A stretch of DNA of 64,000 nt from Capnocytophaga sp. ARDL2 (GCF_041530365.1 NZ_CP168034.1:1488001-1552000); one strand, 5' to 3'; shown: positions 15,944 to 24,793, counted from the first letter of the stretch. The notes: generated by a model not told the origin, from the letters alone. Numbers and translations: made by a program.

Positions 15944-16517
15944 CCTTCCGCCTCAAACATCTCATTGACCACTTCTACAACAGCCCTTTTCACGCTGTGA
16001 TAAAGACTGATGTTTTGGATTTTTCTTTCAAAATCTATGGCTTTATAATGCTTAATATATTCTTCCTCGTCCATTTCATCTGGGTTTCTTCGGAAGTGAT
16101 ATAATATTTGTGCATCTATGGCTTCAAAGTAGTCGAACTCCTCTTCACTGAGAAGAGCCGACTCTATACTTTTTTTAATTCGACCTTTGAAGCGGTAATC
16201 AATCCTGCCAACTGTTCAATCACACCCGTATATACCGAAGCATCATTTTCTAAAAGTTCCATATCCCCAGCCAATACGCAATTAGCAATAATAGCTTCGT
16301 TTGTTTTATCTGCATTGTCTTTGTATTCTTTGGAACTAATCAAATACACCAAACTTTTAGACGGTTTTTTAATAATAAAATAGGCGGGTTCTTCGTCTGT
16401 ATTACCCTCTTTGTCAAACTCCGTTCCTGCGGGATAGACTACCAATTCTCTTACAACTTTTGGGTATTTCAGTTTAAAATCCTCTAATTGCTCTTGTGTA
16501 TATGTTTTTTTGTTCAT
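15940..16517 (-). CDS. tail assembly chaperone GT (product of -1 frameshift)
   Basis: The G frame ends at TAG 16164-16166 directly after A7 (16170-16176). Slipping back one base on A-AAA-AAA joins residue Lys116 to SIESALLSEEEFDYFEAIDA and continues to TAA at 15940-15942, giving about 192 residues. The extension is acidic then helical (ERKIQNISLYHSVKRAVVEV). A G/GT pair made by -1 slippage, just before the tape measure, is the conserved arrangement in long-tailed phages. GT would recruit tail-tube subunits to the tape-measure protein. Frameshifting itself is inferred from sequence. Confidence 0.75.
16164..16176 (-). promoter_or_regulatory. -1 ribosomal slip site (A-AAA-AAA-G)
   Basis: Minus strand: GAA TTA AAA AAA GTA TAG. 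The heptamer A-AAA-AAA lets two Lys tRNAs slip back one base; the next codon in the new frame is AGT. The zero-frame stop is the second codon after the heptamer. Seven A could also permit polymerase slippage. Confidence 0.7.
16164..16517 (-). CDS. tail assembly chaperone G
   Basis: 117 residues, MNKKTYTQEQLEDFKLKYPK to ITASKVELKKV. Contains PAYFIIKKPSKSLVYLI and a helical, acidic C-terminal half. Short acidic proteins between tube and tape-measure genes are the G chaperones; most ribosomes would make this form and a minority would make GT. No catalytic motif. Identification rests on gene order and the slip site at its last codons. Confidence 0.7.
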   Translation of the reverse strand: MNKKTYTQEQLEDFKLKYPKVVRELVVYPAGTEFDKEGNTDEEPAYFIIKKPSKSLVYLISSKEYKDNADKTNEAIIANCVLAGDMELLENDASVYTGVIEQLAGLITASKVELKKV

Positions 16518-16578
16518 TTTAAATTATGTTTAAAGATTCTTTAATTTACTCCCCACCTTTGGAGGGGTTGGGGGAGGA

Positions 16579-17019
16579 TTAAACTCCCCAAGAGATATGA
16601 CTCACGAGCATTTCGTGTTTATGTACCATTTTTCCTTCGTTATTCTTTGCGGTTTTGCTTCGCCCTGTAAACTGTACATTGTGTATTACATCGGTTACAA
16701 TTCGTCCATTGTTCGGATTGGCATACTGTACATTCACATCAAAGGGAGCTATATCCTGTAATCTTTTACCAGGGGGAAGCAAACTTTGTATCGCCTGTTC
16801 TTCCTCTATATAGAGTGAAAGCGAAAATTTTGCCTCATAGTTTCCCTCTGTATAGCCGATAGGCATTCCACCTGCTCCGTAGGCGTTCTCTTTCTTAGTA
16901 TTGTCGTTGTAGTCAAATTCTTCAATACCGACTACATCACGCCCCATGAGGTTGAGTGTAGCTTGATTCCACCCTGTGAGCTTTCCGAGATAATTCGTTA
17001 TTTGATTTGCTTTTGCCAT
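16579..17019 (-). CDS. tail tube protein
   Basis: 146 residues from MAKANQITNYLGKLTGW. A longer frame begins at 17091, but those extra residues (PLPSGRGWGWG) are the GC-rich repeat read as protein, so ATG 17019 is the likely start. Contains LMGRDVVGIEEFDYND, GYTEGNYEAKFSLSLYIEE and ends VSHISWGV, fitting the P2/Mu-type tail tube that follows the sheath gene. It would form the inner tail channel. Confidence 0.7.
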   Translation of the reverse strand: MAKANQITNYLGKLTGWNQATLNLMGRDVVGIEEFDYNDNTKKENAYGAGGMPIGYTEGNYEAKFSLSLYIEEEQAIQSLLPPGKRLQDIAPFDVNVQYANPNNGRIVTDVIHNVQFTGRSKTAKNNEGKMVHKHEMLVSHISWGV

Positions 17020-17092
17020 AATTCCCCACCCCCAACCCCTCCCCGAAGGGAGAGGGCTTCCGTGCGTTGAAATTAGGGGTGTTTTTCGCACT
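17020..17092 (-). repeat. GC-rich double-hairpin repeat before tail tube gene
   Basis: Copy 1 of the long repeat class: GTGCG...CGCAC arm pair plus a CCCTCTCC-type hairpin, ending GGGGTGGGGAATT directly before ATG 17019 (minus strand). Three matching copies lie at 24723, 30570 and 33081. Confidence 0.7.
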
Positions 17093-17149
17093 GATTATTT
17101 TTTCATTAGGTTTCCCTTACTCCCCTCCTTCGGTGGGGCTGAGGGAGGA

Positions 17150-18382
17150 TTAAAGCCTATTGGTTAAACTTAAATCTACACCGAAAGAATGCACAATATC
17201 ATCGGCTACTACCTTTACCGCTATTTTTAGCGGTGTGTCTTCCGTCGGAGCTTGTTTTGGACTGATGTATATATCCCCTCCGCTGATGTCGTTTTCTGCT
17301 TCCATTCGCTCAATAGAGGCTTTCATACATACGCGTTCCCAGTGAGCTATGGTTGTAGATTTGATATATCCTGTGCTTGGGTCTTTCTTTACTTTTCCTT
17401 TGAGATAAGGAGCCAATGCCTCACGGATAAGTCTTGCTGCTTTATTCCAAACTCGGTTATTTTCAATGTAGGCATAGTCGCTGTTTTTAGGAAAACAAGT
17501 CGCCGAACCAGAGAAATACATACCCGAAGCTCCTACATAAGACCCCACGAAAATATAACCTTTGTCAATCAAGCTTTTGATTTGTTCATTAGTCAAATCC
17601 GAGAGTTTTTGCCCTGTAGAAAGCGATGCCGTAACAAATCTCTTTAGTCCTGGTTCGGTCAAAGAATACAACGCACGCCCTTTCTTTTCGTCTGGTTTGT
17701 TGAGAATATTTGTAGAACCAATATTCTCTGAAACTTGCCGTACGCAAAGCATACCGAGAGCCGAACCAATAGCGGCATATCCTGCATATTCCGTTGCCAA
17801 ACCTGCTATATGAGCATCTTGACCAATGATTACTGATATATTTTCAGCATTCTTTTCTCGCAAATTCGGATAATCGTTTAGGTTATCAATTCCTGTAGCT
17901 TTTCCTCCTTCCAAAAGCACGAAATCAATTAAAATTCCGTCTTTTTTCAACTCATTAACCAAGGTTATTTGCAGATTATCTACCAGTCCTGCAACCGAAG
18001 TCAGTGTATTAGCAAAACCAAAATACCCCACACCTTTAATCTCTGAATTGGCTTTTATCGTAGAAATCACCTGTGCCGTAGCATTGGCAATTTGAGTATT
18101 AGGAGCAATCGGTAAGAAATACACCGTAGCATTAGGAGCCAAACGGAAAACCTCCGAAATATGATAATGTGCTAAAACTTTATTGTTGGCATCAAAACTT
18201 TCATTAATTCCCAAATCCTCCGCATCTTTGGTTTGGATGAGTTTTACCACTTTTCCGTGTGTGATTTGAGCAGTACTTGTAGGAACAGCTCCTACAAGCA
18301 ATACTACACTGTCATTGGTAGCGTTTTCTCTGCCTAATCCACCGTCTATCTTATTGATTTGTACACCTTGTAAATTTCCCAT
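17150..18382 (-). CDS. contractile tail sheath protein (DUF2586)
   Basis: 410 residues. IDGGLGRENATNDSVVLLVG near the start, YAGYAAIGSALGMLCVRQVS in the middle and IENNRVWNKAARLIREAL are characteristic of DUF2586 sheath proteins in Bacteroidota Mu-like phages. The C-terminal domain (PLKIAVKVVADDIVHSFGVD) is the conserved sheath fold. It shows that element B is a myovirus. A GC-rich repeat lies between its stop and the tube gene. Confidence 0.85.
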   Translation of the reverse strand: MGNLQGVQINKIDGGLGRENATNDSVVLLVGAVPTSTAQITHGKVVKLIQTKDAEDLGINESFDANNKVLAHYHISEVFRLAPNATVYFLPIAPNTQIANATAQVISTIKANSEIKGVGYFGFANTLTSVAGLVDNLQITLVNELKKDGILIDFVLLEGGKATGIDNLNDYPNLREKNAENISVIIGQDAHIAGLATEYAGYAAIGSALGMLCVRQVSENIGSTNILNKPDEKKGRALYSLTEPGLKRFVTASLSTGQKLSDLTNEQIKSLIDKGYIFVGSYVGASGMYFSGSATCFPKNSDYAYIENNRVWNKAARLIREALAPYLKGKVKKDPSTGYIKSTTIAHWERVCMKASIERMEAENDISGGDIYISPKQAPTEDTPLKIAVKVVADDIVHSFGVDLSLTNRL

Positions 18383-18825
18383 TATTCAGAAATTTTTTGT
18401 TTAAATTCTTCTAATGCTGTAATCAAAGTGGGTGCTTTTTGATCACTTACTTCCAATCCAAAGAAATGCACCAACGCTCTCAATTGATTGTAGTTATTGC
18501 TTACCAACTCCAACTCCTGCAATTCCTTTATTTTTTCTTCGTAGTTGTTTTTTTCTTCATCAGGATTTGCCCCTCTATACTCTGGCGAATCCTCTGTTTT
18601 TAGAGTATCTTTCCCAATCACTGATGGTTGTTCTTCTACGCTTTCAAAACCTCTTACAAATCGTTTGTAAGAAATCTCTTTGTCATCAGCGTGTAAAATC
18701 GCCCTGTTTTCCTCAAAAAATGGTTGCCCATCTTCTGTAACATATACTTCCTCGTGGGTTGGGTAGTTCTCAAAGAACTTTACTGCCACGGATATTAATT
18801 TTTGTGTTGTAATTACTTTTGACAT
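18382..18825 (-). CDS. phage protein upstream of sheath
   Basis: 147 residues from MSKVITTQKLISVAVKFF (an earlier in-frame start would overlap the spanin gene). Contains YPTHEEVYVTEDGQPFF, a Glu-rich coiled middle and LRALVHFFGLEVSDQKAPTL. Its stop overlaps the sheath start by one base. Proteins of this kind lie before the sheath gene in related prophages; function unknown, probably a head-tail connector or neck-related protein by position. Confidence 0.5.
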   Translation of the reverse strand: MSKVITTQKLISVAVKFFENYPTHEEVYVTEDGQPFFEENRAILHADDKEISYKRFVRGFESVEEQPSVIGKDTLKTEDSPEYRGANPDEEKNNYEEKIKELQELELVSNNYNQLRALVHFFGLEVSDQKAPTLITALEEFKQKISE

Positions 18826-18829
18826 TGTT

Positions 18830-19327
18830 TTAAAATTTAGGTTTGAAAAAGGTAAACAATACACTTGCTCCAATGATGATTAAGCTAATTCCTCCCACCC
18901 ACATCAACGCCTTGTGATACCAAGCAAAAGGCTTTTCTACTTCTTTAATAATAGTCTCCTGCTTGTGTTCTTTTACATAATTATCATATAATTGGAGGGC
19001 TAATTGTTCAGCTTCGGCTTTGCAGTCTATCGTTAATTGATTGCCGTTGAGCGTTAGTTTTGGAGGTAATAATATCCGTCCTCTTTTTGCTCCCTCTCCT
19101 TTGGAGAGGGCTGGGGTGAGGATAGGCTTCCCACCATCGGAGCAATCAATCTGCACCACGGTTCGTACGCTGTCGGTTTTGGTTTGCACGATTGTATCTC
19201 GCACGATTTTTTCCACTTCCTTGTAGTGTGTTACCTGCAAGGGTTCGGATACGGTTCTTTTACTTTTGCACGATACGGCAAACAAAAGCCCCATCGTGAG
19301 TAATAGCATGGTAATAATGTTTTTCAT
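18830..19327 (-). CDS. second spanin-like lipoprotein with C-terminal anchor
   Basis: 165 residues from MKNIITMLLLTMGLLFAVSC; Cys20 is the predicted lipidation site. The middle carries TKTDSVRTVVQIDCSDG and then an in-frame GC-rich repeat read as PALSKGEGAKRGR. The C-terminus has the membrane helix ALMWVGGISLIIIGASVLF and ends KPKF. This is the same lipid-plus-helix topology as the protein at 627, again next to an amidase. Spanin function is inferred from topology and from being paired with the amidase gene. Confidence 0.6.
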   Translation of the reverse strand: MKNIITMLLLTMGLLFAVSCKSKRTVSEPLQVTHYKEVEKIVRDTIVQTKTDSVRTVVQIDCSDGGKPILTPALSKGEGAKRGRILLPPKLTLNGNQLTIDCKAEAEQLALQLYDNYVKEHKQETIIKEVEKPFAWYHKALMWVGGISLIIIGASVLFTFFKPKF

Positions 19328-19337
19328 TTCGTTTGAT

Positions 19338-19748
19338 TTATAAATTTTTATATTCATTTTTTGCGTCAAAACACGGACACGCTTTTTTCACATTCGGAAA
19401 ATCTCGGTGTCCTTGAATGATAGCGGTTTTAAATTTGGTTTTAAGCTCTTTTAAAAGTCGTTTCAAAGATTCTTTTTGCTGAGGCGTTCGGTTGTCTATT
19501 GGTTTGCCCAATCGGTCTATACCTCCGATATAGCAAACATTGACGGTTTGAGCATTGTAACCCTTTACACCATTCGACACTTCTTTGAGGTCTAATAGCT
19601 GTATCACCTCGCCATCGGCTTTTATGATAAAATGATAGCCGGGCATCTTCCAACCTAAATGAGTTTTCCAATAGTGCTTAATACTCTCTACAGTAGTCGT
19701 CTGTGGCGTTGCTGTACAATGCACGGCTATATACTTTATTTCTCTCAT
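19338..19748 (-). CDS. N-acetylmuramoyl-L-alanine amidase (endolysin of element B)
   Basis: 136 residues, one amidase_2 domain. His10 in IAVHCTAT, His114 in IIQGHRDF and Cys124 in KKACPCFD are the zinc ligands. It is clearly related to the amidase at 1488 and has the same length. It sits between the capsid and the spanin-like lipoprotein genes. It has no signal sequence; no classical holin is recognised in element B, so how it crosses the membrane is open. Confidence 0.92.
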   Translation of the reverse strand: MREIKYIAVHCTATPQTTTVESIKHYWKTHLGWKMPGYHFIIKADGEVIQLLDLKEVSNGVKGYNAQTVNVCYIGGIDRLGKPIDNRTPQQKESLKRLLKELKTKFKTAIIQGHRDFPNVKKACPCFDAKNEYKNL

Positions 19749-19760
19749 AATCTTTTGCTT

Positions 19761-20651
19761 TTATCCAGAAATAATCGCCGCTGTTCCTTCGTCTTTGATA
19801 GCTACTGCAATCCAATACACTCGGAAACCAATCGTATTTTCTCTACGCTCTGGATTATTAGCCGCTTCTACTGCGTATCTTTTCGCGCTTCCTGATGCTT
19901 TTACCGTGTGTTTTTTATGGAACACAACCGAAGCTTCTGCACCTGCTTCCGCACTTCCAAAAGGTTTTTTAGTGAGTTCCGACTTGTCGTATTTCGGTGC
20001 ATAAGTACTCTCGTAGATTTCAAAGCCATAGTAATTTTTGGCTATTCTACCACCATTAGCATCTTGGTACCTTTGTTTGAATGATAAATCCTCAATCAAC
20101 AAATCCGCTGTATGGTCTGGGCAAAGCACCAATACACGCCCATCTTTTGGCACCAACATTTTATCCAAAGTCTTTTTGAGATTAATCAAGTCTTTGGCGG
20201 TCAATCGTTTTCTTCCTGTTCCATCGTCTTCTCCTGTGGTTTTGAGTACAGGCGTGGTCGCAGAATTATCAGGAGCAATAGAATACAAAGCGTGTTCTGC
20301 TGTTTTGTCTTCCAATTCCTCTCTGTGCTGTTGCTGCACATCGCCGAGTTTATCGTATGGCAATGCGTACAATTCTTCATCCGTTACGGTCGTGTTTTCC
20401 GTGTCGTACATATTGAGAGCGAGGGTAATATGCCCGTCTTCTCTCTTGTTGGATTGAATAGGATAAATCTTATTATTGATTAAAACCTTTGGTGCTAATC
20501 CTCTTTTAGGGATTTTAATCGCATCGTTATTTACCCATTGCGGTTTTGGTGTGAGTACCGATAACCAACTGTTCTCGTGGCGGAAATTCTTGATGAGTTC
20601 CTTTTCCGCCAACTCGTTCTTTAATGCTAAATTGCTACTTGTTTTTGACAT
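19761..20651 (-). CDS. major capsid protein
   Basis: 296 residues. WVNNDAIKIPKRGLAPKVL, ALNMYDTENTTVTDEELYAL and a later HK97-like part (DGRVLVLCPDHTADLLIEDL, YGFEIYESTYAP, SGSAKRYAVEA) fit Bacteroidota Mu-like capsids (Mu gpT role). It follows the protease/scaffold gene with 8 bp spacing, the usual order. It would assemble the icosahedral head on the scaffold and be matured by the ClpP-like protease. Confidence 0.75.
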   Translation of the reverse strand: MSKTSSNLALKNELAEKELIKNFRHENSWLSVLTPKPQWVNNDAIKIPKRGLAPKVLINNKIYPIQSNKREDGHITLALNMYDTENTTVTDEELYALPYDKLGDVQQQHREELEDKTAEHALYSIAPDNSATTPVLKTTGEDDGTGRKRLTAKDLINLKKTLDKMLVPKDGRVLVLCPDHTADLLIEDLSFKQRYQDANGGRIAKNYYGFEIYESTYAPKYDKSELTKKPFGSAEAGAEASVVFHKKHTVKASGSAKRYAVEAANNPERRENTIGFRVYWIAVAIKDEGTAAIISG

Positions 20652-20659
20652 AATTTCTT

Positions 20660-21733
20660 TTATTTTCGTTTGTTAAAAATCGCCATTGCCTTGTCTTTAT
20701 CTGTTTCCATTAATTTTTCAAAGGCTTTGGGGTCGTTTGCTAAATAATCCTCATAAGTCCAGCTGTTTCTATCCATTGGAACCTCTCCACCTACAGCGTT
20801 AAGCGTTTCAATCTGTCCGCTCAATGGTTGTAATGCTGGCATCGCTTTCAAAGCCGTATCGGTTGCTTCATAGTTTGCCGTTGCCAGATTGATGTAAGTT
20901 TCCTTTTGGTCGGCGGTAATCTTCTTATCGTTGATAGCTGCCATTATTAAGGCTTCCACCTTTTGTTTCTGAACTTCTTGCAGTTGAGAAGTTAAAGTGT
21001 CCGATGCATTGGCCTTTTGTTTCATTGAAGCCATTGCTGTATAAATCTGCTCATCGGTTGCATCTGCCGCTAAACCCAGTGCGGCAATAATCTTGTTTTT
21101 ATCCATCATTTTTAAATTATTTTTAGCGTTAGGAATTTTAGGAGCTCCACAGGCCGAAAGACTTTCTATTGCCGTGTCGTCCCACTCTATATTTGCTGTA
21201 ATGATATTTTGAATCAAGCCCAAAGACTTAGCCTCTTGAGCTGTCATCCAATAATCATTTTTCCAAAGCTCATCTATCTCGGCTTCGGTCTTATTGAAGG
21301 CTTTAGCGTAAGCCGAGCGGTAAAGATCTTCGGTATTCTTGAGTAATTTCAATTGTGCTTCTACTTCCTCCACCGTTCCGTACGCTCCAAAACTCGGCTT
21401 GTGAATCATAAATTGACTCTCAGGATAGGCAGAACTCTCAAACTGCGTAAGCATATAAGTTGCGGCACTGGCTGCCAAAGCTCCCACCGTGATATTTACT
21501 TTTTCAAATCTCCTTAGATGAAGCACCATATCTTGAGCTTCTATGGTAGAACCTCCTCCAGAAGAGATAAACACTTGGGCATGCGTGATGCCTTTGCTCA
21601 AAGCATCTTCTACAATCTCTCCGATGCTTTTACCGTCATTGCCATAATCTCCGATGTAGTCTATAATCTTGATATTAACAGACTGCGTCTGAGTATTATG
21701 AAAGGCTTCTATATGGAATTTTTGTCGTTTCAT
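20660..21733 (-). CDS. ClpP-like head maturation protease with scaffold domain
   Basis: 357 residues. The N-terminal ~200 residues are a ClpP-fold serine protease: SSGGGSTIEAQDMVLHL, nucleophile Ser in LAASAATYML and His in FMIHKPSFG. The C-terminal part, from an internal MMDKNKIIAALGLAADATDE, is a helical scaffold (LTSQLQEVQKQKVEALIMAA). As in Mu gpI/Z, the scaffold may also be made from the internal start. It would cleave the scaffold during head maturation. First gene of the leftward late operon. Confidence 0.85.
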   Translation of the reverse strand: MKRQKFHIEAFHNTQTQSVNIKIIDYIGDYGNDGKSIGEIVEDALSKGITHAQVFISSGGGSTIEAQDMVLHLRRFEKVNITVGALAASAATYMLTQFESSAYPESQFMIHKPSFGAYGTVEEVEAQLKLLKNTEDLYRSAYAKAFNKTEAEIDELWKNDYWMTAQEAKSLGLIQNIITANIEWDDTAIESLSACGAPKIPNAKNNLKMMDKNKIIAALGLAADATDEQIYTAMASMKQKANASDTLTSQLQEVQKQKVEALIMAAINDKKITADQKETYINLATANYEATDTALKAMPALQPLSGQIETLNAVGGEVPMDRNSWTYEDYLANDPKAFEKLMETDKDKAMAIFNKRK

Positions 21734-21735
21734 TG

Positions 21736-21872
21736 GGGCAAAGTTGCCGCAATGGTTTTGCTTCTGAAAATCGGCGTCCCAAATTGGTAAGTTTTACGGT
21801 CTGATTTAGTATCAAATTCATACTAATTTGGGATAAAAAATTTCATTTCCTACTATGATACAGCAACTTTGC
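21736..21872. promoter_or_regulatory. divergent late promoter/operator region
   Basis: GCAACTTTGC occurs leftward (21738-21747, minus strand) before the protease gene and rightward (21863-21872) before the small terminase gene. Between them TCCCAAATT (21777-21785) mirrors AATTTGGGA (21825-21833), with an inner palindrome TAGTAT-N7-ATACTA (21807-21825). The symmetric layout fits shared control of both late operons by one activator. Confidence 0.5.
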
Positions 21873-21911
21873 AACAGCTAATAGCTATTAGCCTTTAAAA
21901 AGCAAAAAAAT

Positions 21912-22448
21912 ATGGCAAAGGAAACAGAACAAAAAATCGCAAAGGAGCTCTACATCAATCAAAATAAAACACCAGAGGAAATAGCACAAAAAACAAGCGT
22001 GAACATTCGCACGGTGCAGCGATGGATAAAAGAAGGCAATTGGAAAAAACTACGAGACGCCAAAGCCAATGGCTTACCACAAAGAATAGAACGAACGCAA
22101 CTCGTGGTAGATTCTATGGTAGAGGAACGACTTGGAATCCTTAAAGAAATCAAAGAATTACAAAAACAAAAAGAATGGGATAGCCCTCCCACCAAAGAAG
22201 CACAAGCAGAATTAGATTTCCAAATTGCACAACTGAGAAAACAAGCCGCCGCTATTGATGATGCTATTGCTAAATGGAACAAACGCATTGAAAACCTACA
22301 TAAAGAGGGCAAAATAACGCTTTCAATCTATATAGAAGTAATGGAACGGATTTTTGAAGCGATGCGAACCAGCAATGAGCCTCTTTATATGCAAACATTG
22401 GATTTTCAAGAAAACCATTTGGAGGAAGTTTCTACAAAATTACCATAA
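21912..22448 (+). CDS. small terminase subunit (HTH protein)
   Basis: 178 residues. An N-terminal helix-turn-helix (NKTPEEIAQKTSVNIRTVQR, then WIKEGNWKKLR) precedes a long coiled region (FQIAQLRKQAAAIDDAIAKW) and ends STKLP. This fits the Mu-like small terminase (DUF1804-type), which binds packaging sites and directs the large subunit. It is the first gene of the rightward late operon, just before the large terminase, supporting the call. Confidence 0.7.
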   Translation: MAKETEQKIAKELYINQNKTPEEIAQKTSVNIRTVQRWIKEGNWKKLRDAKANGLPQRIERTQLVVDSMVEERLGILKEIKELQKQKEWDSPPTKEAQAELDFQIAQLRKQAAAIDDAIAKWNKRIENLHKEGKITLSIYIEVMERIFEAMRTSNEPLYMQTLDFQENHLEEVSTKLP

Positions 22449-22612
22449 CTCCCCTCTCTTTCGGAGAAGAGCGGGGGTGAGGAAGCCTTTAAACATCCTT
22501 TAAACTTTGAAATTTTAAACGATTTCAAAGAAACCATACAAGTATATCATTTTAATAAAATAAACGCAAATAAAAAGCGTATTGCTTACTGCCTATTGCG
22601 TATAGCGAAAAT

Positions 22613-24139
22613 ATGAAGATAAAAGACAAGAAAGCATTAGAACGCTACAAACAGAAATTAGCCTTTGCTCGTTCCGCTGGTTCGGATTTCGCCTTTGAAA
22701 CCAAACAGGAACGAGCCGACAATATAGAAGCCTGTAAAAAGGATATTCGCAAAATGGTGGAGCGGTATTTTCCGCACTATGCCGATGCCGAGTGTGCCGA
22801 CTTTCAGATAGAGTGGGCAAAGAAAGTGGTTAAAAATCCAAATTTCAAGGGCTTTTGTCAGTGGGGGCGTGCCTTAGCAAAATCCGTGTGGAACGACATC
22901 TTTATTCCCTTTTGGCTTTGGATACGAGGCGAACCGATTTATCTCGTTATCATCGGAAATTCCGAAGAAAAAGCACAACAACTCTTAGAAGACCTCCGTG
23001 CCGAATTTGAAGCCAACCCACGAATATTGGCAGACTTTGGCGAACAAAAACAACTCGGAAGTTGGGAAGACGGCTTTTTCATTACCAAAGGCGGTTTTAT
23101 TGGTCAAGCGCTCGGTATGGGGCAGTCCGTGAGAGGGCTAAGGGTAAAGAACAAAAGACCTTCGCACATTGTAGCTGATGATTTGGAAGACAAAGACATC
23201 AACAAAAACCCACGCCGACAAAAAGCCGTTGCCGACTGGATAGACCGAGACCTTATCCCAACAATGGACGGACAATACAAACGATTTGTCCAAGCCAATA
23301 ACCGATTTGCTCCCATAATGATACAAACCATGCTTCAAGAGGCACACCCAAAATGGCTCGTGCATCAAGTGAATGCCTACGACCCTGTAACTTATGAACC
23401 TACTTGGAAAAGTAAATATTCCGATGATTATTTCCGTGAGTTGGTAGAGGGCGACGATGGTATTGGGGCTTTGGCGGCAAATGCCGAATACAACAACTCT
23501 CCACACATTGAGGGCGTGATTTTCAAAGACGAGCAATTTCAGTGGGCAGAAACTACCCCACGCATAGATCATTACGAAATGATTGTCGCCCATTGGGATG
23601 TGGCTTATGCAGGAAACTCTACCAGCGACTACAACGCCATTACAGTAATGGGGCTAAAAGGTAGGGATTTCTACCTCATAGATGGCTATTGTAAACAAAG
23701 CAAAATGCGTGAAGCCGTTGAGTGGATGTGCGACTATCAAAAAGGACTTCCCTCCAGTGTGGAGATTTTTTGGCAATACGAATCCCAGTTCTGGAACGAC
23801 GAATTACAACGAGTTTTAGAAGAAGTACAAAAGGAAACAAGCATAAGGCTCAACATCATTAAAAAGGATGTACCCAAGCAAAATAAGTATCAACGAATCC
23901 TAACCATGCAACCGTATTTCCAAAACAGCCGAATCTTTTTTAATAAAAAGATACAATACAAAAACGACATTCAAATCGGACTGGCTCAACTCAAAGGAAT
24001 AGAACCCAATTACAAGGTGCACGACGACTTCCCCGATGCGATGATTTCTACTATAAAAGATTTGGAAACCTATGTAGGAGCAGGAGGCAAAACCTTTTCT
24101 TACCGAATGGGAAAAATGAAAGGCAAAAACCGCTGGTAA
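22613..24139 (+). CDS. terminase large subunit
   Basis: 508 residues. The ATPase half has CQWGRALAKSVWNDIF as a degenerate Walker A, followed by IYLVIIGNSEEKAQQLLEDL and the acidic HIVADDLEDKD. The nuclease half has the RNase H-like motif AHWDVAYAGNSTSDYNAI and a late acidic VHDDFPDAMI. This is the Mu gp28-type packaging motor that would move DNA into the head. It is intact. Confidence 0.88.
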   Translation: MKIKDKKALERYKQKLAFARSAGSDFAFETKQERADNIEACKKDIRKMVERYFPHYADAECADFQIEWAKKVVKNPNFKGFCQWGRALAKSVWNDIFIPFWLWIRGEPIYLVIIGNSEEKAQQLLEDLRAEFEANPRILADFGEQKQLGSWEDGFFITKGGFIGQALGMGQSVRGLRVKNKRPSHIVADDLEDKDINKNPRRQKAVADWIDRDLIPTMDGQYKRFVQANNRFAPIMIQTMLQEAHPKWLVHQVNAYDPVTYEPTWKSKYSDDYFRELVEGDDGIGALAANAEYNNSPHIEGVIFKDEQFQWAETTPRIDHYEMIVAHWDVAYAGNSTSDYNAITVMGLKGRDFYLIDGYCKQSKMREAVEWMCDYQKGLPSSVEIFWQYESQFWNDELQRVLEEVQKETSIRLNIIKKDVPKQNKYQRILTMQPYFQNSRIFFNKKIQYKNDIQIGLAQLKGIEPNYKVHDDFPDAMISTIKDLETYVGAGGKTFSYRMGKMKGKNRW

Positions 24140-24235
24140 AGTCCCCCTAACCCCCGAAGGGGGAACACCTAAAAAACAAAACATTAAAGTAATAACCAAA
24201 ACCCTTTAAGCCCCCCTTCGGGGGGTTGGGGGAAT

Positions 24236-24291
24236 TAAAAAAAGTGAGTACCCCTGCCACTTTACTCCCCTTCGGGGGACAGGGGGATAAA
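24236..24291 (+). repeat. GC-rich repeat, short class, before the gp36-like gene
   Basis: AGTGAGTACCCCTGCCACTT followed by CCCCTTCGGGGGACAGGGGG, ending immediately before ATG 24292. An almost identical inverted copy is at 33796-33846, directly before another start codon. Confidence 0.7.
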
Positions 24292-24718
24292 ATGAAATAC
24301 CTAACATTAGAACACTTATACACCCACGCCTTTGAGCGTACCATCGTAGAATCTACCGCCGATTTTACAGATGCAATAAACAACATAGAAACGGAAACCA
24401 TTGATATTGTGAAAACCTATCTATCAAGGTATTACGATGTTTCTAAAATTTTCAGCGACACCCCTATTAGAACAGGCGTATTGACTAAGATAATGACCTA
24501 TATCATTATTTACGAAGCCATTAAGAGAAATGTGTATCGTAAAATCAAAGGACGATATGAGGAGGATTACAAGTGGGCAATGGAAATGCTGGAAAAAATC
24601 AATGCAGGAAAAATCACCCTTGCAGATTTGCCAGAAGCTTCCCAAAAACAACGCCTCACTAAATGCAGGGGGCAAACTCCTACACGGCAATCTATCTAAC
24701 AAAAATTTTTATATCTAA
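24292..24718 (+). pseudogene. gp36-like phage protein, frameshifted near its end
   Basis: From ATG 24292, MKYLTLEHLYTHAFERTIVE to ITLADLPEASQ is intact (about 120 residues). After CAAAAAC (near 24646) the frame runs into CRGQTPTRQSI and stops at 24699. Removing one A restores NNASLNAGGKLLHGNLSNKN and a stop at 24716-24718, a much more natural end. The family is Mu gp36-like (DUF1320), a head-tail connector-related protein encoded between terminase and portal. The shift damages only the last ~20 residues. Confidence 0.65.
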
Positions 24719-24722
24719 ACAA

Positions 24723-24792
24723 TGTGCGAACAACGCCCCAAGTTTCAACGCACGAAGCCCCTCTCTTTCGGAGAGGGGTTGGGGTGAGGATT
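24723..24792 (+). repeat. GC-rich double-hairpin repeat before portal gene
   Basis: Copy 2 of the long class: GTGCGAACAACGCCCC...CAACGCAC forms one arm pair and CCCCTCTC-TTTC-GGAGAGGGG a second; ends GGGGTGAGGATTA just before ATG 24794. Confidence 0.75.
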
Positions 24793-24793
24793 A

